A DNA stretch of 64,000 bases from CAYWKS01 sp964458935 (GTDB lineage: Bacteria; Planctomycetota; Phycisphaerae; Phycisphaerales; Zrk34): the NCBI GenBank assembly GCA_964458935.1, contig CAYWKS010000010.1:1-64000 (forward strand). The letters are read 5' to 3'. The position numbers were made by a program, and so were the translations under genes. The notes under the pieces were generated by a model. It worked only from the letters and a program-made list of their open reading frames with translations. It searched no databases and was not told the DNA's origin. The stretch's first letter is position 1. The number at the start of each line of letters is the position of its first letter. This document shows, one piece after another, positions 34,893 to 44,769 of this stretch.

Positions 34893-35235
34893 AGTGCATG
34901 CTGAGAAGCCAGGGACGTGTCGGCAGGTCATTGATAGGACCGCAGGCGCACTGTGCGAGATCAGCTTCCACCGTCGCGTGCGTGAAGACCCCAGAGAGGG
35001 CCACAGTTCAGGCGGCAGTACGTTAGAGATCATTCGCAACACGTCGGCCGATCGCACCGGGGCGTTGCCGATTCCTCAGCAACGCGGCTGGGGGATGGTC
35101 GCGGGCTGTCCCGACGTTTACGCGGCAAGCGGCTGGGCGTATCGCTTGTGCGGTGTGGTGGTGCGCCGCGGAATGGTATATGCTCCATGCCGCTGGGCGA
35201 GCACATCCACAGGGGTCGCTGGCAGGAGTGACGAC
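34893..35235 (+). other. Non-coding stretch upstream of rhaA
   Basis: About 340 bases with no recognisable gene. The rhaA frame stays open through it, but the translation is not protein-like and the AGGAG Shine-Dalgarno supports a start at 35236. The first part may be further integrase debris; the last ~100 bases presumably carry the rhaA promoter. TATATG at about 35178 is the only AT-rich -10-like sequence I see. Confidence 0.4.
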
Positions 35236-36507
35236 ATGCTCGGAAGCGATGCGCGGATCGACTCAATGTATGAATCGGCCAGGCAGCACTACGCGGAGCT
35301 TGGCGTGGACACGGAACAGGCATGCGAGCGACTGGCGACGATCCCGGTCTCGCTGCACTGCTGGCAGGGCGACGACGTCGGCGGGTTCGAGTCATCGGGC
35401 GACGAGCTCGGGGGCGGCCTCGCCGTCACCGGCAACTACCCCGGCAAGGCGCGCACGCCCGACGAGCTCCGTGGCGACCTTGAGCAGGCCCTGTCGCTCG
35501 TCCCCGGCACGCATCGTCTCAACCTCCACGCGATCTACCTCGACACCGCCGACAAGCCCGAGCGCGACGCGATCGAGCCGCGCCATTTCCAGTCTTGGAT
35601 CGACTGGGCGAAGGCGCGGGGCATGGGCATGGACTTCAACCCGACCTGCTTCTCGCACCCCAAGGCAGCGGACGGCTTCACGCTGGCGCACGAGGACGCG
35701 GGGATTCGGCGGTTCTGGATCGACCACTGCATCGCCTGCCGCAAGATCGGCGCGGTGATCGGTCAGACGCTCGGCTCGCCATGCGTGACGAACATCTGGG
35801 TGCCCGACGGTCACAAGGACTCGCCGGCGGATCGCGCGGCCCCGCGGGTGCGGCTGGCTGAATCGCTCGACACCATCTTTGTTGACAAGCTCGACCCGGC
35901 GCACAACCTCGACGCGGTCGAGAGCAAGCTTTTCGGGATCGGCTCGGAGAGCTACGTCGTCGGGTCGCACGAGTTTTATCTTGGGTACGCGATCAGTCGC
36001 CGGGTCTTGCTCTGCCTCGATGCGGGGCATTTCCATCCGACCGAGGTGATCAGCGAGAAGATTCCGTCGGTCATGCAGTTTCTCGATGCGATCCTGCTTC
36101 ACGTCAGCCGCGGCGTCCGTTGGGACAGCGACCACGTGGTGACGCTGACCGACGAACTGCGGGCGATCATGCAGGAGATCATCCGGGGCGGCTACGAGCG
36201 TCGTGTGCACATCGGGCTGGACTTCTTCGACGCGAGCATCAATCGCATCGCGGCGTGGGTGATCGGCACGCGGTGCGCGATCAAGGCCATGCTGATGGCC
36301 TTACTCGAGCCGGCGGACAAGCTGCGTGAGATGGAACGGGCGGGCGACTACACCGGTCGGCTGGCGCTGCTGGAGGCGTGCAAGACGATGCCCTTCGGAG
36401 CGGTGTGGGACTACTACTGCGCGAAACACGGCGTGCCGGTCGGCATGGCGTGGATGGACGACGTGCGGCGGTATGAGCGGGAGGTGCTCAGCGGCCGCGG
36501 AGGCTGA
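35236..36507 (+). CDS. rhaA: L-rhamnose isomerase
   Basis: This 423-aa enzyme converts L-rhamnose to L-rhamnulose, the first step of rhamnose use in the cytoplasm. It is full length for RhaA. Family signatures are IPVSLHCWQGDDVGGFES near the start, MDFNPTCFSHPKAADGFTLAH, DKLDPAHNLDAVESKLFGIGSESYVVGSHEF, the metal-site segment LDAGHFHPTE, RGVRWDSDHVV, and GLDFFDASINRIAAWVIG. AGGAG lies 7 bases before ATG 35236. It heads a likely operon with a transporter 15 bases downstream. I see no rhamnulokinase or aldolase in the window; those genes must be elsewhere or the pathway differs. Confidence 0.95.
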   Translation: MLGSDARIDSMYESARQHYAELGVDTEQACERLATIPVSLHCWQGDDVGGFESSGDELGGGLAVTGNYPGKARTPDELRGDLEQALSLVPGTHRLNLHAIYLDTADKPERDAIEPRHFQSWIDWAKARGMGMDFNPTCFSHPKAADGFTLAHEDAGIRRFWIDHCIACRKIGAVIGQTLGSPCVTNIWVPDGHKDSPADRAAPRVRLAESLDTIFVDKLDPAHNLDAVESKLFGIGSESYVVGSHEFYLGYAISRRVLLCLDAGHFHPTEVISEKIPSVMQFLDAILLHVSRGVRWDSDHVVTLTDELRAIMQEIIRGGYERRVHIGLDFFDASINRIAAWVIGTRCAIKAMLMALLEPADKLREMERAGDYTGRLALLEACKTMPFGAVWDYYCAKHGVPVGMAWMDDVRRYEREVLSGRGG

Positions 36508-36522
36508 CAGCGAGGCGACATC

Positions 36523-38181
36523 ATGGACACCGCAGACACGCAGGCGATCGAGCCGACGGGCGCCGAGCCGGTCAACGAGTACGAGCGCACGCCTGTGCCC
36601 CAGAGGGCGCTGCTGGGGTTCAAGAGCTTCATCGGCATGTACGCCGGCGAGCATTGTGCCGGCACGGAACTGATGATCGGGCCGCTGTTCGTCGCGGCCG
36701 GCGTCAGTGCTTTCGACGTCGTCGTCGGACTGATCGTCGGCAACGCCCTGGCTGTGCTGAGCTGGATGGTCCTGTGCGCCCCGATCGCGACACGCGCAAG
36801 ACTGACGCTCTACTACCAGCTCGAGAAGATCTGCGGTCGCAAGCTGGTGACGCTGTACAACCTCGCGAACGGCGTGATGTTCTGCTTCCTTGCCGGGTCG
36901 ATGATCACGGTCTCGGCGACGGCGTTCGGCGTCTGGTTCGACTACCCGCAACCGGGCCTGAACGACATCTACCCCAACAGCCTGGGCTGGGTCGTGGCGG
37001 TGCTGGGCGTGGGCATCGTGATCGCCGTCGTCGCGGCGTACGGCTACCAGATGGTGGCCAAGTTCGCGAACATCGCCGCACCCTGGATGGTGCTGGTGTT
37101 CCTGGCGTTCGGGCTGATCGGGCTGCGCAACTTCATCGGCACAACCGGCGTCGAGATCAGCTCGCTCGGCGACTTGTGGCACCTGGCGTCAACACATATC
37201 TGGAGAGGCGGCGACCCGCTGCCCGGTCAGGTCAAGTTCACGTTCTGGCACGTGGCGTTCTTTGCCTGGTTCTGCAACATGGCGATGCACGTGGGCATGA
37301 GCGACCTGTCCGTGCTGCGTTATGCCCGCAAGAGCTGGTACGCTGTCGCGTCGTCGGCGGGCATGTACGTCGGGCACTTCATGGCGTGGCTCGGCGCGTC
37401 CATCCTCTTCGCGCATCAGTTGCACCTCGATCCGACGGACACGTCGGTGCTGCCCGGGCCGCTGGCGTACAAGGCCGCGGGCCTGGCCGGCCTGGTCTGC
37501 GTGGTCATCGCCGGTTGGACGACAGCGAACCCGACGATCTATCGCGCGGGGCTGGCGTTCCAGGCGATCATGCCCCGGGTCTCGCGCTTCAAGGTCACGC
37601 TGGCGACGGGGCTTATTGCGACGATCGCCGGGTTGTTTCCCGCCATCGCGATGAAGCTGCTCGGGTTCGTCGCGCTGTACGGGCTGGTGCTCATGCCCAT
37701 GGGCGCGGTTGTTTTCATCGACTTCTGGCTCCTGAAGAAACTGAAGCTGAAGGACAACTTCGCCGAGCGCAGCGGCACGGCTTTCAGCATGCCGGCGGCC
37801 ATCGCATGGATCGCCACGCTCGTGATCTGCCTGGGCCTGGTCAACAGCGGGTACGAGATGGCCAGCGGGTTCAAGCCGTTCCAGATCTACTTCGTCTCGC
37901 TGCCCGGCTGGTTCATCGCGGCGCTGTTGTACATCGTCGTCAGCGGGATCGTGCAGCACGGCATCCACAAGACAGCGCTGTTCCGCGGTGTGGCGCAACA
38001 GCTTTCGTGGGTCTCGCTGGCCGGCATCGTCATCCCCGGCGGCATCTATCTGTTCGGCGGCGACATGTCGGAGCAGGAACTGAATACCGTCAAGCTCACC
38101 ATGATCTGCTCGACGGTCGCCTGGTTCATAGCTACGCCGCTGTGGATGGGCTGGGGCCAGTCATCGAGCGAGCAGCGGTGA
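36523..38181 (+). CDS. NCS1-type permease (cytosine/purine permease family)
   Basis: A 552-aa integral membrane protein with about twelve hydrophobic segments. The N-terminal hydrophilic stretch ends with VPQRALLGFKSFIGMYAGEHCAGTELMIGPLF, like the first helix of the nucleobase-cation symporter-1 family. The sequence includes the repeated helix-loop pattern typical of this family (GMSDLSVLRYARKSWYAVASSAGMYVGHFM). NCS1 members carry nucleobases or related compounds with Na+ or H+. Placement directly after rhaA suggests that this member may import a sugar or a sugar-derived compound, which would be unusual; that is inference from context. GAGG precedes the ATG. Confidence 0.75.
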   Translation: MDTADTQAIEPTGAEPVNEYERTPVPQRALLGFKSFIGMYAGEHCAGTELMIGPLFVAAGVSAFDVVVGLIVGNALAVLSWMVLCAPIATRARLTLYYQLEKICGRKLVTLYNLANGVMFCFLAGSMITVSATAFGVWFDYPQPGLNDIYPNSLGWVVAVLGVGIVIAVVAAYGYQMVAKFANIAAPWMVLVFLAFGLIGLRNFIGTTGVEISSLGDLWHLASTHIWRGGDPLPGQVKFTFWHVAFFAWFCNMAMHVGMSDLSVLRYARKSWYAVASSAGMYVGHFMAWLGASILFAHQLHLDPTDTSVLPGPLAYKAAGLAGLVCVVIAGWTTANPTIYRAGLAFQAIMPRVSRFKVTLATGLIATIAGLFPAIAMKLLGFVALYGLVLMPMGAVVFIDFWLLKKLKLKDNFAERSGTAFSMPAAIAWIATLVICLGLVNSGYEMASGFKPFQIYFVSLPGWFIAALLYIVVSGIVQHGIHKTALFRGVAQQLSWVSLAGIVIPGGIYLFGGDMSEQELNTVKLTMICSTVAWFIATPLWMGWGQSSSEQR

Positions 38182-38268
38182 TCGACCGGGCCTCGAGGCC
38201 GTACCGGCTTGTCGCGCCGGTGGCCGGGGAGTGACGCCCACGCGGCGGCGTTTGTTACCATATCCTTC

Positions 38269-39282
38269 ATGAGTACGCCGAAGACCACGCTGTTGCACCT
38301 GGGCACACGAAAGACCCGCTTCCCCGAGGATGGGCCGTTCCACGACGGCCTGGCCCGGTACGCCGACATGACCGTCATCCGCGACGCCGAGGATCGCTCC
38401 GCCGCCGAGAAGATCGACCTGATCCGGCGGCACAAGGTGCTGCTGCTTATGTGGGGCTGCGACAAGATTCCCGACGGGCTGTGGGACGACCCTGGTGCAC
38501 TGGAGTATGTCCTGCAGGTCGGCGGGGGGTGTCCGAAGATCTTCCGGATCTACGACCACGGCGTCGTCATGACCAACTGGGGCGACTCCCCGGCGCTCAA
38601 CGTCGCCGAGGGCGCCATGGCGCTGCTGCTGACCATGCTCAAGGACATCCCCGCGCAGATTCATGAGAACGAGCGCGGCGGCAAGCACCTGCCCAAGGAC
38701 AAGTACGTCAGCGGCACGTTGTACGACCTGAAGCTGGGGATCTACGGGTACGGGATGATCGGGCGGAAGTTTGTGGAGATGGTCAGGCCGTTCGAGCCGC
38801 GACTGATGATCTACGACCCCTACGCCGAGTTGCCCGAGGACGTCGAGCGCGCCGAATCGCTGGAGCAACTTTTCGACTGGTCGGAGGCGATCGCCGTGCA
38901 TGCGGCGCATACGCCCGAGACGCGGCACAGCGTCACGGCGGACCTGCTGCGTCGCCTGCCCGACCATGGCCTGTTGATCAGCACCGTCCGCAACGACGTG
39001 GCGGTTCAGGAAGACGTCTACGCCGAGATACGCAGCGGCCGGCTCCGCGTCGCGCTCGACGTGCTGGCGTATGACCTGCCCGAGCCCGAGCCCGACGACC
39101 CGATCCGCCAATGCGAGAACGGGCTGCTCACCTGGCACGACATTTCGCACTACCGCTGGCCGCCGCGGCCCGGGCAACTGTCGCGCCACGAGCGCGTCGC
39201 GATCGAGAACCTGCGTCGGTATGTCCACGGCGAGCCGCTCATGTGGGTCATCTCCCGCCAGCAGTTGGAGCGGATGACGTGA
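38269..39282 (+). CDS. D-2-hydroxyacid dehydrogenase family protein
   Basis: A 337-aa NAD(P)-dependent dehydrogenase. The dinucleotide-binding site is LGIYGYGMIGRKFVEM (GxGxxG). The substrate-binding domain shows the family pattern: SPALNVAEGAMALLLTMLKDI, AIAVHAAHTPETRHSVTADLLRRL, LLISTVRNDVAVQEDVY and HDISHYRWPPRPGQ. The usual Arg, Glu and His catalytic residues are in TVRND, the D/E of ALDVLAYDLPEPEPDDP, and WHD(I)SH. It probably oxidises or reduces a sugar acid or keto acid in the pathway started by RhaA. The next gene's GTG overlaps its stop. Confidence 0.85.
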   Translation: MSTPKTTLLHLGTRKTRFPEDGPFHDGLARYADMTVIRDAEDRSAAEKIDLIRRHKVLLLMWGCDKIPDGLWDDPGALEYVLQVGGGCPKIFRIYDHGVVMTNWGDSPALNVAEGAMALLLTMLKDIPAQIHENERGGKHLPKDKYVSGTLYDLKLGIYGYGMIGRKFVEMVRPFEPRLMIYDPYAELPEDVERAESLEQLFDWSEAIAVHAAHTPETRHSVTADLLRRLPDHGLLISTVRNDVAVQEDVYAEIRSGRLRVALDVLAYDLPEPEPDDPIRQCENGLLTWHDISHYRWPPRPGQLSRHERVAIENLRRYVHGEPLMWVISRQQLERMT

Positions 39283-40316
39283 GCGTGGCGTTCGCCGATC
39301 GCATTGGTCCGGCCCCGACACACGGCGCGCTGGCCCTCGATGACCTGTGGGTCTGGGGCGCTTCGGTTATCCGTGGCGAAGACGGTCGCTACCACATGTT
39401 CGCCTCGGCCTGGCCGAGAGCGCTGTCTTTCGCGCATTGGGCGACCAACTCGATGGTGGTTCATGCCGCGGCGGATACGCCGCTCGGTCCCTTCGCATAC
39501 GAAGGCGTTGCCTTGCCCGAGCGGGACGCGGCGTGCTGGGATGCTCGCCACACGCACAACCCCACGATCCACAAGTTCGGGGATACCTACTGCCTGTTCT
39601 ACTCGGGCTCGACCTACGACGGTGATGTCCCGACGCCCGACAACCCCACGCAATGGGGCTCGGATCAGTGGAAGCAGGCGTGGAACAACAGCCGCATCGG
39701 CCTCGCGACGTCGCAGTCAGTGTACGGCCCGTGGCAGCGCCGCGATGCGCCGATCCTCGCCCCGCGTCCCGGTCGATGGGACGCGGTGATGACCGGCAAT
39801 CCCGCGCCGTGCATCCATGCCGACGGCCGGACCGTTTTGCTCTATAAGAGCATCGCCCTGCCTTACGTCGGCGATCGCCTGCCGTGCCGGTTTCAGATCG
39901 GCGTGGCCGCCGCCTTGCATCCCGCCGGGCCCTACGACCGCGTTTGCGACGACCCGATCCTCGACGAGCTCGCGCCCGATCACGTCGAGGATATGTATCT
40001 CTGGTGGAATGGCCAAGCGTACGAGATGATCGGCAAGGACATGGAGGGCGGGGTGACCGGCGAAGTCGGCGCGGGTGTGCACGCGCGGTCGGCCGACGCG
40101 GTCAAATGGACGATCAGCGACCCGCCACTGGCGTATTCGTGCACCGTGCGCTGGGACGACGGCGGCAGCACGCCATCCAGCAAACTGGAGCGCCCGCAAC
40201 TGCTTGTTGAAGATGGCGGGCCGACGCACTTGTACCTGGCGAGCGCAACCGGCGGCGGCCACTACACCGGACTGCAGAGCAGCCGCAGTCTCGTCTTCCC
40301 ACTTAACACCGATTGA
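39279..40316 (+). CDS. GH43/GH117-like five-bladed propeller glycosidase
   Basis: This 345-aa protein has a GTG start overlapping the preceding stop. Its strands (LWVWGASVIRGEDGRYHMFASAWPR, HNPTIHKFGDTYCLFYSGST, WDAVMTGNPAPCIHADGRTVLLYKS, DHVEDMYLWWNGQAYEMIGKDMEGG) follow the five-bladed propeller pattern of glycoside hydrolase clans F and J. It is shorter than GH32 enzymes, and no signal peptide is evident, so it acts in the cytoplasm or exports another way. The exact family and substrate are uncertain. The neighbours suggest a plant- or algal-polysaccharide oligosaccharide. Confidence 0.7.
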   Translation: MSVAFADRIGPAPTHGALALDDLWVWGASVIRGEDGRYHMFASAWPRALSFAHWATNSMVVHAAADTPLGPFAYEGVALPERDAACWDARHTHNPTIHKFGDTYCLFYSGSTYDGDVPTPDNPTQWGSDQWKQAWNNSRIGLATSQSVYGPWQRRDAPILAPRPGRWDAVMTGNPAPCIHADGRTVLLYKSIALPYVGDRLPCRFQIGVAAALHPAGPYDRVCDDPILDELAPDHVEDMYLWWNGQAYEMIGKDMEGGVTGEVGAGVHARSADAVKWTISDPPLAYSCTVRWDDGGSTPSSKLERPQLLVEDGGPTHLYLASATGGGHYTGLQSSRSLVFPLNTD

Positions 40317-40327
40317 AAGCGCACCGC

Positions 40328-41113
40328 ATGCAACCCGAAATCTACCTGGGCACCATTCTCGTCGAAGTCAACCGCTGGTCGTCACCCGAGCCGTCTTACC
40401 GCGTGAGCGATCACCTGCCGCGGTTCGCGGCGGATGGGTTCGATGGCCTGGAGGTCATGGATCGCCACTTGCTGGAGCAACCCGACGAGGAGCTGAGAAA
40501 GCTGGAAGGCAGCCCCATCCCCGTGCGCATCTTTAACAGCTACGCAAAGTTCGTCAGCGACGAGCAGGAAGCGACCAAACGCGAGCAAACGGCGCAGATG
40601 ATTCGTCGTCTTGGCGTCCAGGGCGTCAAGGTCGGGCTCGGCCGGGACTTCGACCGCAAGGCGGAGTGCCTCGACAACATGATCGCCTGGGCGGAGGGGC
40701 TGCCCGACGGATGCCGCGTGCTGCTCGAGGCTCACGACGGGATGATCGCCGGCACACCAGACGAGGCGAAGGAATTGTTCGGCCCGCTGCCGCGCGATCG
40801 CTTTCAGATCATCATCCACCCGATGGCCGGCCCGGGCTACATCGCCCAATGGTTCGACGCCGTCGGCGAGCGCATCACGCATACCCACGTGAGCTTACGC
40901 GATGCCGACAACCAGGGCATCATGCTCGATCGCGAGCCCGATCGCGTCACCGCGGCGCTCGATGCCTTGCAGGCTCACCAGTACGCCGGCACGTACACGC
41001 TCGAGTTCACCGAGGGCATTCGCACACCCGACGAGAACTTCGAGGACCTGTACCACTGCGGGCTGGAGGACCTGCGGTTCCTCCGCAGCTATTTCGCGGA
41101 ACGTGCCAACTGA
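40328..41113 (+). CDS. Sugar phosphate isomerase/epimerase (xylose isomerase-like TIM barrel)
   Basis: This 261-aa protein belongs to the xylose isomerase-like TIM-barrel superfamily. Strands carry the metal-ligand pattern: DGFDGLEVMDRHLL, VKVGLG, VLLEAHDGMIAGTP (Glu and His ligands), FQIIIHPMAGPGY, THTHVSLRDAD and YTLEFTEG. Such enzymes isomerise or epimerise keto-sugars. It comes 11 bases after the propeller enzyme. The start ATG 40328 is preferred; an upstream TTG at 40313 is in frame. The substrate is not predictable. Confidence 0.82.
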   Translation: MQPEIYLGTILVEVNRWSSPEPSYRVSDHLPRFAADGFDGLEVMDRHLLEQPDEELRKLEGSPIPVRIFNSYAKFVSDEQEATKREQTAQMIRRLGVQGVKVGLGRDFDRKAECLDNMIAWAEGLPDGCRVLLEAHDGMIAGTPDEAKELFGPLPRDRFQIIIHPMAGPGYIAQWFDAVGERITHTHVSLRDADNQGIMLDREPDRVTAALDALQAHQYAGTYTLEFTEGIRTPDENFEDLYHCGLEDLRFLRSYFAERAN

Positions 41114-41213
41114 AGGCGTGGCAGGAGGGCGTGTGAGCCAGTGTGAGCTTCGGCGTCGTCCGTGTTCTGATACGTCCCCTTTGTGACTTGTCGATCATCA
41201 GTCAGGAGATGTC

Positions 41214-44200
41214 ATGTCAAAGCACCTGCTCGCCGCGACGTCCGCCACAATCGCCGTGTCACTTGGCGCCGTCACCTCAGCCCAGCCGGACGATGCCTGG
41301 AACAACCTCAACGTCATCCAGGTCAATACCGAGAAGCCACGGGCGACGATGATATCTTACGCCGACGAGGCGTCGGCACGCAGCGACGACCGCTCGCGCT
41401 CGCCGTGGTTCAAGCTGCTCAACGGCGACTGGAAGTTCCACTGGTCGAAAAACCCGGCGAGCCGACCAAAGCAGTTCCACAAGCCCGGCTTCGACGACAG
41501 CGGCTGGGGTACGATCCCCGTGCCGTCGAACTGGCAGGTGCACGGCCACGGCACGCCGATCTACACCAACGTCGAATATCCACATCCAAAGAACCCGCCG
41601 CATGCGCCCACGGAATACAACCCCGTCGGCAGCTACCGCACGACTTTCACAGTGCCCGACGAATGGGACGGCCGCGAGGTGCTCATCCACTTCGCCGGCG
41701 TCAGTTCCGCGTTCTACCTCTGGGTCAATGGCAATAGGATCGGTTACAGCGAAGGCAGCCGCACGCCCGCCGAGTTCGACATCACCCCGCACCTCCAGGA
41801 CGGCGAGAACCAGCTTGCCGTCGAAGTCTACCGCTGGTGCAACGGGTCATACTTCGAGGACCAGGACTTCTGGCGTCTGGCGGGGATCTTCCGGGATGTC
41901 TACCTGTGGTCGCGCGACGACGTGCATATCCGTGACTTTGAAGTCGACACGGACCTTGACGAGAACTATCGGGACGCGACCTTGAGTGTGGACGTCGAGC
42001 TGGCCGGGCCCGCCGACGGGTACAAGGTCAATGTCAAACTGCTTGACGCGGATGGAAAGACCGTGGTGGACGAGACCGCCGCGCATCCGAACGCCAAGCT
42101 GGAATTGGATCTGGTCAATCCGCACAAGTGGAACGCCGAGTCGCCTTACCTGTACAAGCTGCTGCTCACGCTACAGGATCGCGGCGGGCGGATGATCGAA
42201 GTCGTCCCGTGCGACGTGGGCTTCCGCGAGGTCGAGATCAGGGGCAGCATCTTCCTCATCAACGGCGTGCCCGTGAAGCTCAAGGGCGTCAATCGTCACG
42301 AGACCGAGCCGGACACCGCACACGTCGTCACGCGCGAGGGCATGCTCGAGGACGTCAAGCTGTTCAAGCAGTTCAATATCAATGCGGTGCGCACCTGCCA
42401 CTACCCCGATGACCCGTATTTCTATACCTTGTGCGACCGGTATGGCATTTACGTGATGGACGAGGCGAACCTCGAGGCCCATGCGGCTCGCGAGCTGTCC
42501 GGCAAGGCCGAGTGGGTCCCGACGCAGATGAACCGCATCAAGCGGATGGCCGAGCGCGACAAGAATTACCCGAGCATCGTGATCTGGTCGCTGGGCAACG
42601 AGGCGGGCAAGGGCGCCGGCCCCGACGCCATGACCAAGTGGCTGCACGCGATGCATCCGGATCGGCCGGTGCATTGCGAGTACGACAACGGGCCGGCCGA
42701 CATGCACTCGCGGATGTACGCCGGGCCCAACTGGGACGGCGGCGACAGTCGACCCAGTGTCCTCTGCGAGTACACCCACGCCATGGGCAACAGCAACGGC
42801 AACCTCAAGGAGTACTGGCACGACAACATCTACAAGAAGCCCCATCACATGGGTGCGTTCGTCTGGGACTGGGCCGACCAGGGCATTCGCCAGCCCGTCC
42901 CGCAAGAGCACGCCGACCGCATCGGTGTCGGCCCGGTCGAGAAGACCTTCTTCGCGTACGGCGGATGGTGGGAAGACGCCGCAGGCTTCAAACACAACGG
43001 CAATTTCTGTATGAACGGGCTGGTCTCGTCTGATCGCCAGCCGCACTCCGGCCTCTACGCGATCAAGTACGTGCATCGAAACATCCACGTCGAAGCGGTT
43101 GATGCCGCTGCCGGGGAGTTCCTCATCCAAAGCTGGTTTGATTTCACGAATGTCGAGGATCTCGCCGATGGCCGGTGGGAACTGCACGCCAACGGCTCCA
43201 AGGTCGCCGGGGGTGAACTGGATGACCTGGATATCGCGCCGCGGACAGAAAAGAACGTCACGATTGCGCTGCCCAAACTCGAACGCCTGCCCGGGACCGA
43301 GCACCTGGTCACGTTCACGTTCACCGCCAAGGACGGCTACTCACCGCTGGTTCCCACCGGTCACGAGATCAGTTGGGCGCAGTTTGTCGTCGCCGAGGCG
43401 GCGCCGCGTGACGTCCAAGCGGACCTGCCCCACGTCGCCGTGGACGACAGCGACAGGCGCGTCACGATGGATGCTGGTGATGTCAGCGTGACGATCGACA
43501 AGCGCAGCGGCGTGCTCACCAGCTACAAGCACGAGGGTCGTGAGCTGATCGAGCGTGGGTTCGTGTTCGACTTCTGGCGGGCGCTGACGGACAACGACGA
43601 CGGCCGCGGCGCCTACAAGAAGTACACCTCTGAGGCGTGGCGCGACGCGCCCGCATCATGGGACATCAATATGGCCCAGGTCCGCCGCCTTGACCGCGGC
43701 GCGGTACGCGTGGTTTTCAACGGCGAACTGCCCGCCGTCAAGGGCTCCGCACAGCTCATGTACACCGTGTACGGTAATGGCGAGGTCGAGGTCGGCATGG
43801 CGTACGAGCCGGCGATGGCCGGTGGGCGAGGCCCGCTGCGTTTCGGCATGCAGATGCAGGTCCCCGCGTCGATGCACAACGTGCGCTACTACGGCCGCGG
43901 CCCCGAAGCTACCTACCAGGACCGGCAGTTCGAGCGCATCGGCATCTTCCAGACCACCGTCGATGACATGTGGATGGACTACTCCCAGCCACAGGAGAAC
44001 GGCAACCGAAGCGACGTCCGCTGGGTCACGATGACCGACGACGCCGGCCGCGGCCTGCTGTTCGTCGGCAAGCCGGCGATCAACTTCAGCGCCAAGCACT
44101 ACGCGCAGGACGTGATCGAGCAAGCCAAGTATGCGTTCCAGATGGAGCGTTCGGATGCGATTCATGTCAACGTCGACGGGGCGCAGACGGGCGTGGGCGG

Positions 44201-44756
44201 CAACAACAGTTGGGGCGCGACCCCGCTGAGTGAATATCAGCTTCGCAACGAACCGATGGCGTATCGCTTCCGCATGATGCCGATGGATCGGTCGACGGAT
44301 ATCGACGCCATGCTTCACCGCGAGCCGCGGGCGTATCCGATCGAGCAGAAGCTCGCGAAGCATGTCGAGGCAATCCGCAATGCCGAGGTCGCGGTCGCTT
44401 CGTCCGAGGAACGCGGGAAGAACAATCTCGCCACCCATGCGGTTGACGGCAACATCGCCACGCGCTGGTGCGCTAGCGGCGGCGAGTTGCCGCAGTGGTT
44501 GCAGATTCGACTCGATGACGTGACCGCTATCAAGAAGGTTGTCGTCACATGGGAGAAGCGCGGTGCTTACCAATACGCCATCGACTCATCGATCGACGGC
44601 AAACGCTGGACCACACGTGTCGACCGGACGGGCAATCGCGAGGCGACCCGCGTCACGACGGACGAGGTGAACGCCAAGGCCGGGTACATCCGCGTCCGCG
44701 TGACCGGTACGCTCGACGGCCAGTGGGCCAGCATCTCGGAAGTCTCGGTCCAGTAA
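41214..44756 (+). CDS. Secreted GH2 beta-galactosidase with C-terminal F5/8-type domain
   Basis: This 1180-aa enzyme hydrolyses terminal beta-galactosides or related linkages. It has an N-terminal signal peptide (HLLAATSATIAVSLGAVTSA). LacZ-type domains follow: the sugar-binding jelly roll (VPSNWQVHG-HGTPIYTN, WVNGNRIGYSEGSRTPAEFDI), immunoglobulin-like parts, and the catalytic barrel. Acid/base E463 lies in SLGNEAGKG and nucleophile E519 in CEYTHAMGN. The beta-gal small domain runs to about residue 1030. Residues ~1050-1180 add a discoidin/F5-8-type carbohydrate-binding module (NNLATHAVDGNIATRWCASG). AGGAG precedes the ATG. Cell-surface or periplasmic action on a galactose-containing polymer is inferred. 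Confidence 0.93.
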   Translation: MSKHLLAATSATIAVSLGAVTSAQPDDAWNNLNVIQVNTEKPRATMISYADEASARSDDRSRSPWFKLLNGDWKFHWSKNPASRPKQFHKPGFDDSGWGTIPVPSNWQVHGHGTPIYTNVEYPHPKNPPHAPTEYNPVGSYRTTFTVPDEWDGREVLIHFAGVSSAFYLWVNGNRIGYSEGSRTPAEFDITPHLQDGENQLAVEVYRWCNGSYFEDQDFWRLAGIFRDVYLWSRDDVHIRDFEVDTDLDENYRDATLSVDVELAGPADGYKVNVKLLDADGKTVVDETAAHPNAKLELDLVNPHKWNAESPYLYKLLLTLQDRGGRMIEVVPCDVGFREVEIRGSIFLINGVPVKLKGVNRHETEPDTAHVVTREGMLEDVKLFKQFNINAVRTCHYPDDPYFYTLCDRYGIYVMDEANLEAHAARELSGKAEWVPTQMNRIKRMAERDKNYPSIVIWSLGNEAGKGAGPDAMTKWLHAMHPDRPVHCEYDNGPADMHSRMYAGPNWDGGDSRPSVLCEYTHAMGNSNGNLKEYWHDNIYKKPHHMGAFVWDWADQGIRQPVPQEHADRIGVGPVEKTFFAYGGWWEDAAGFKHNGNFCMNGLVSSDRQPHSGLYAIKYVHRNIHVEAVDAAAGEFLIQSWFDFTNVEDLADGRWELHANGSKVAGGELDDLDIAPRTEKNVTIALPKLERLPGTEHLVTFTFTAKDGYSPLVPTGHEISWAQFVVAEAAPRDVQADLPHVAVDDSDRRVTMDAGDVSVTIDKRSGVLTSYKHEGRELIERGFVFDFWRALTDNDDGRGAYKKYTSEAWRDAPASWDINMAQVRRLDRGAVRVVFNGELPAVKGSAQLMYTVYGNGEVEVGMAYEPAMAGGRGPLRFGMQMQVPASMHNVRYYGRGPEATYQDRQFERIGIFQTTVDDMWMDYSQPQENGNRSDVRWVTMTDDAGRGLLFVGKPAINFSAKHYAQDVIEQAKYAFQMERSDAIHVNVDGAQTGVGGNNSWGATPLSEYQLRNEPMAYRFRMMPMDRSTDIDAMLHREPRAYPIEQKLAKHVEAIRNAEVAVASSEERGKNNLATHAVDGNIATRWCASGGELPQWLQIRLDDVTAIKKVVVTWEKRGAYQYAIDSSIDGKRWTTRVDRTGNREATRVTTDEVNAKAGYIRVRVTGTLDGQWASISEVSVQ

Positions 44757-44769
44757 GGTGCCGCCGCCG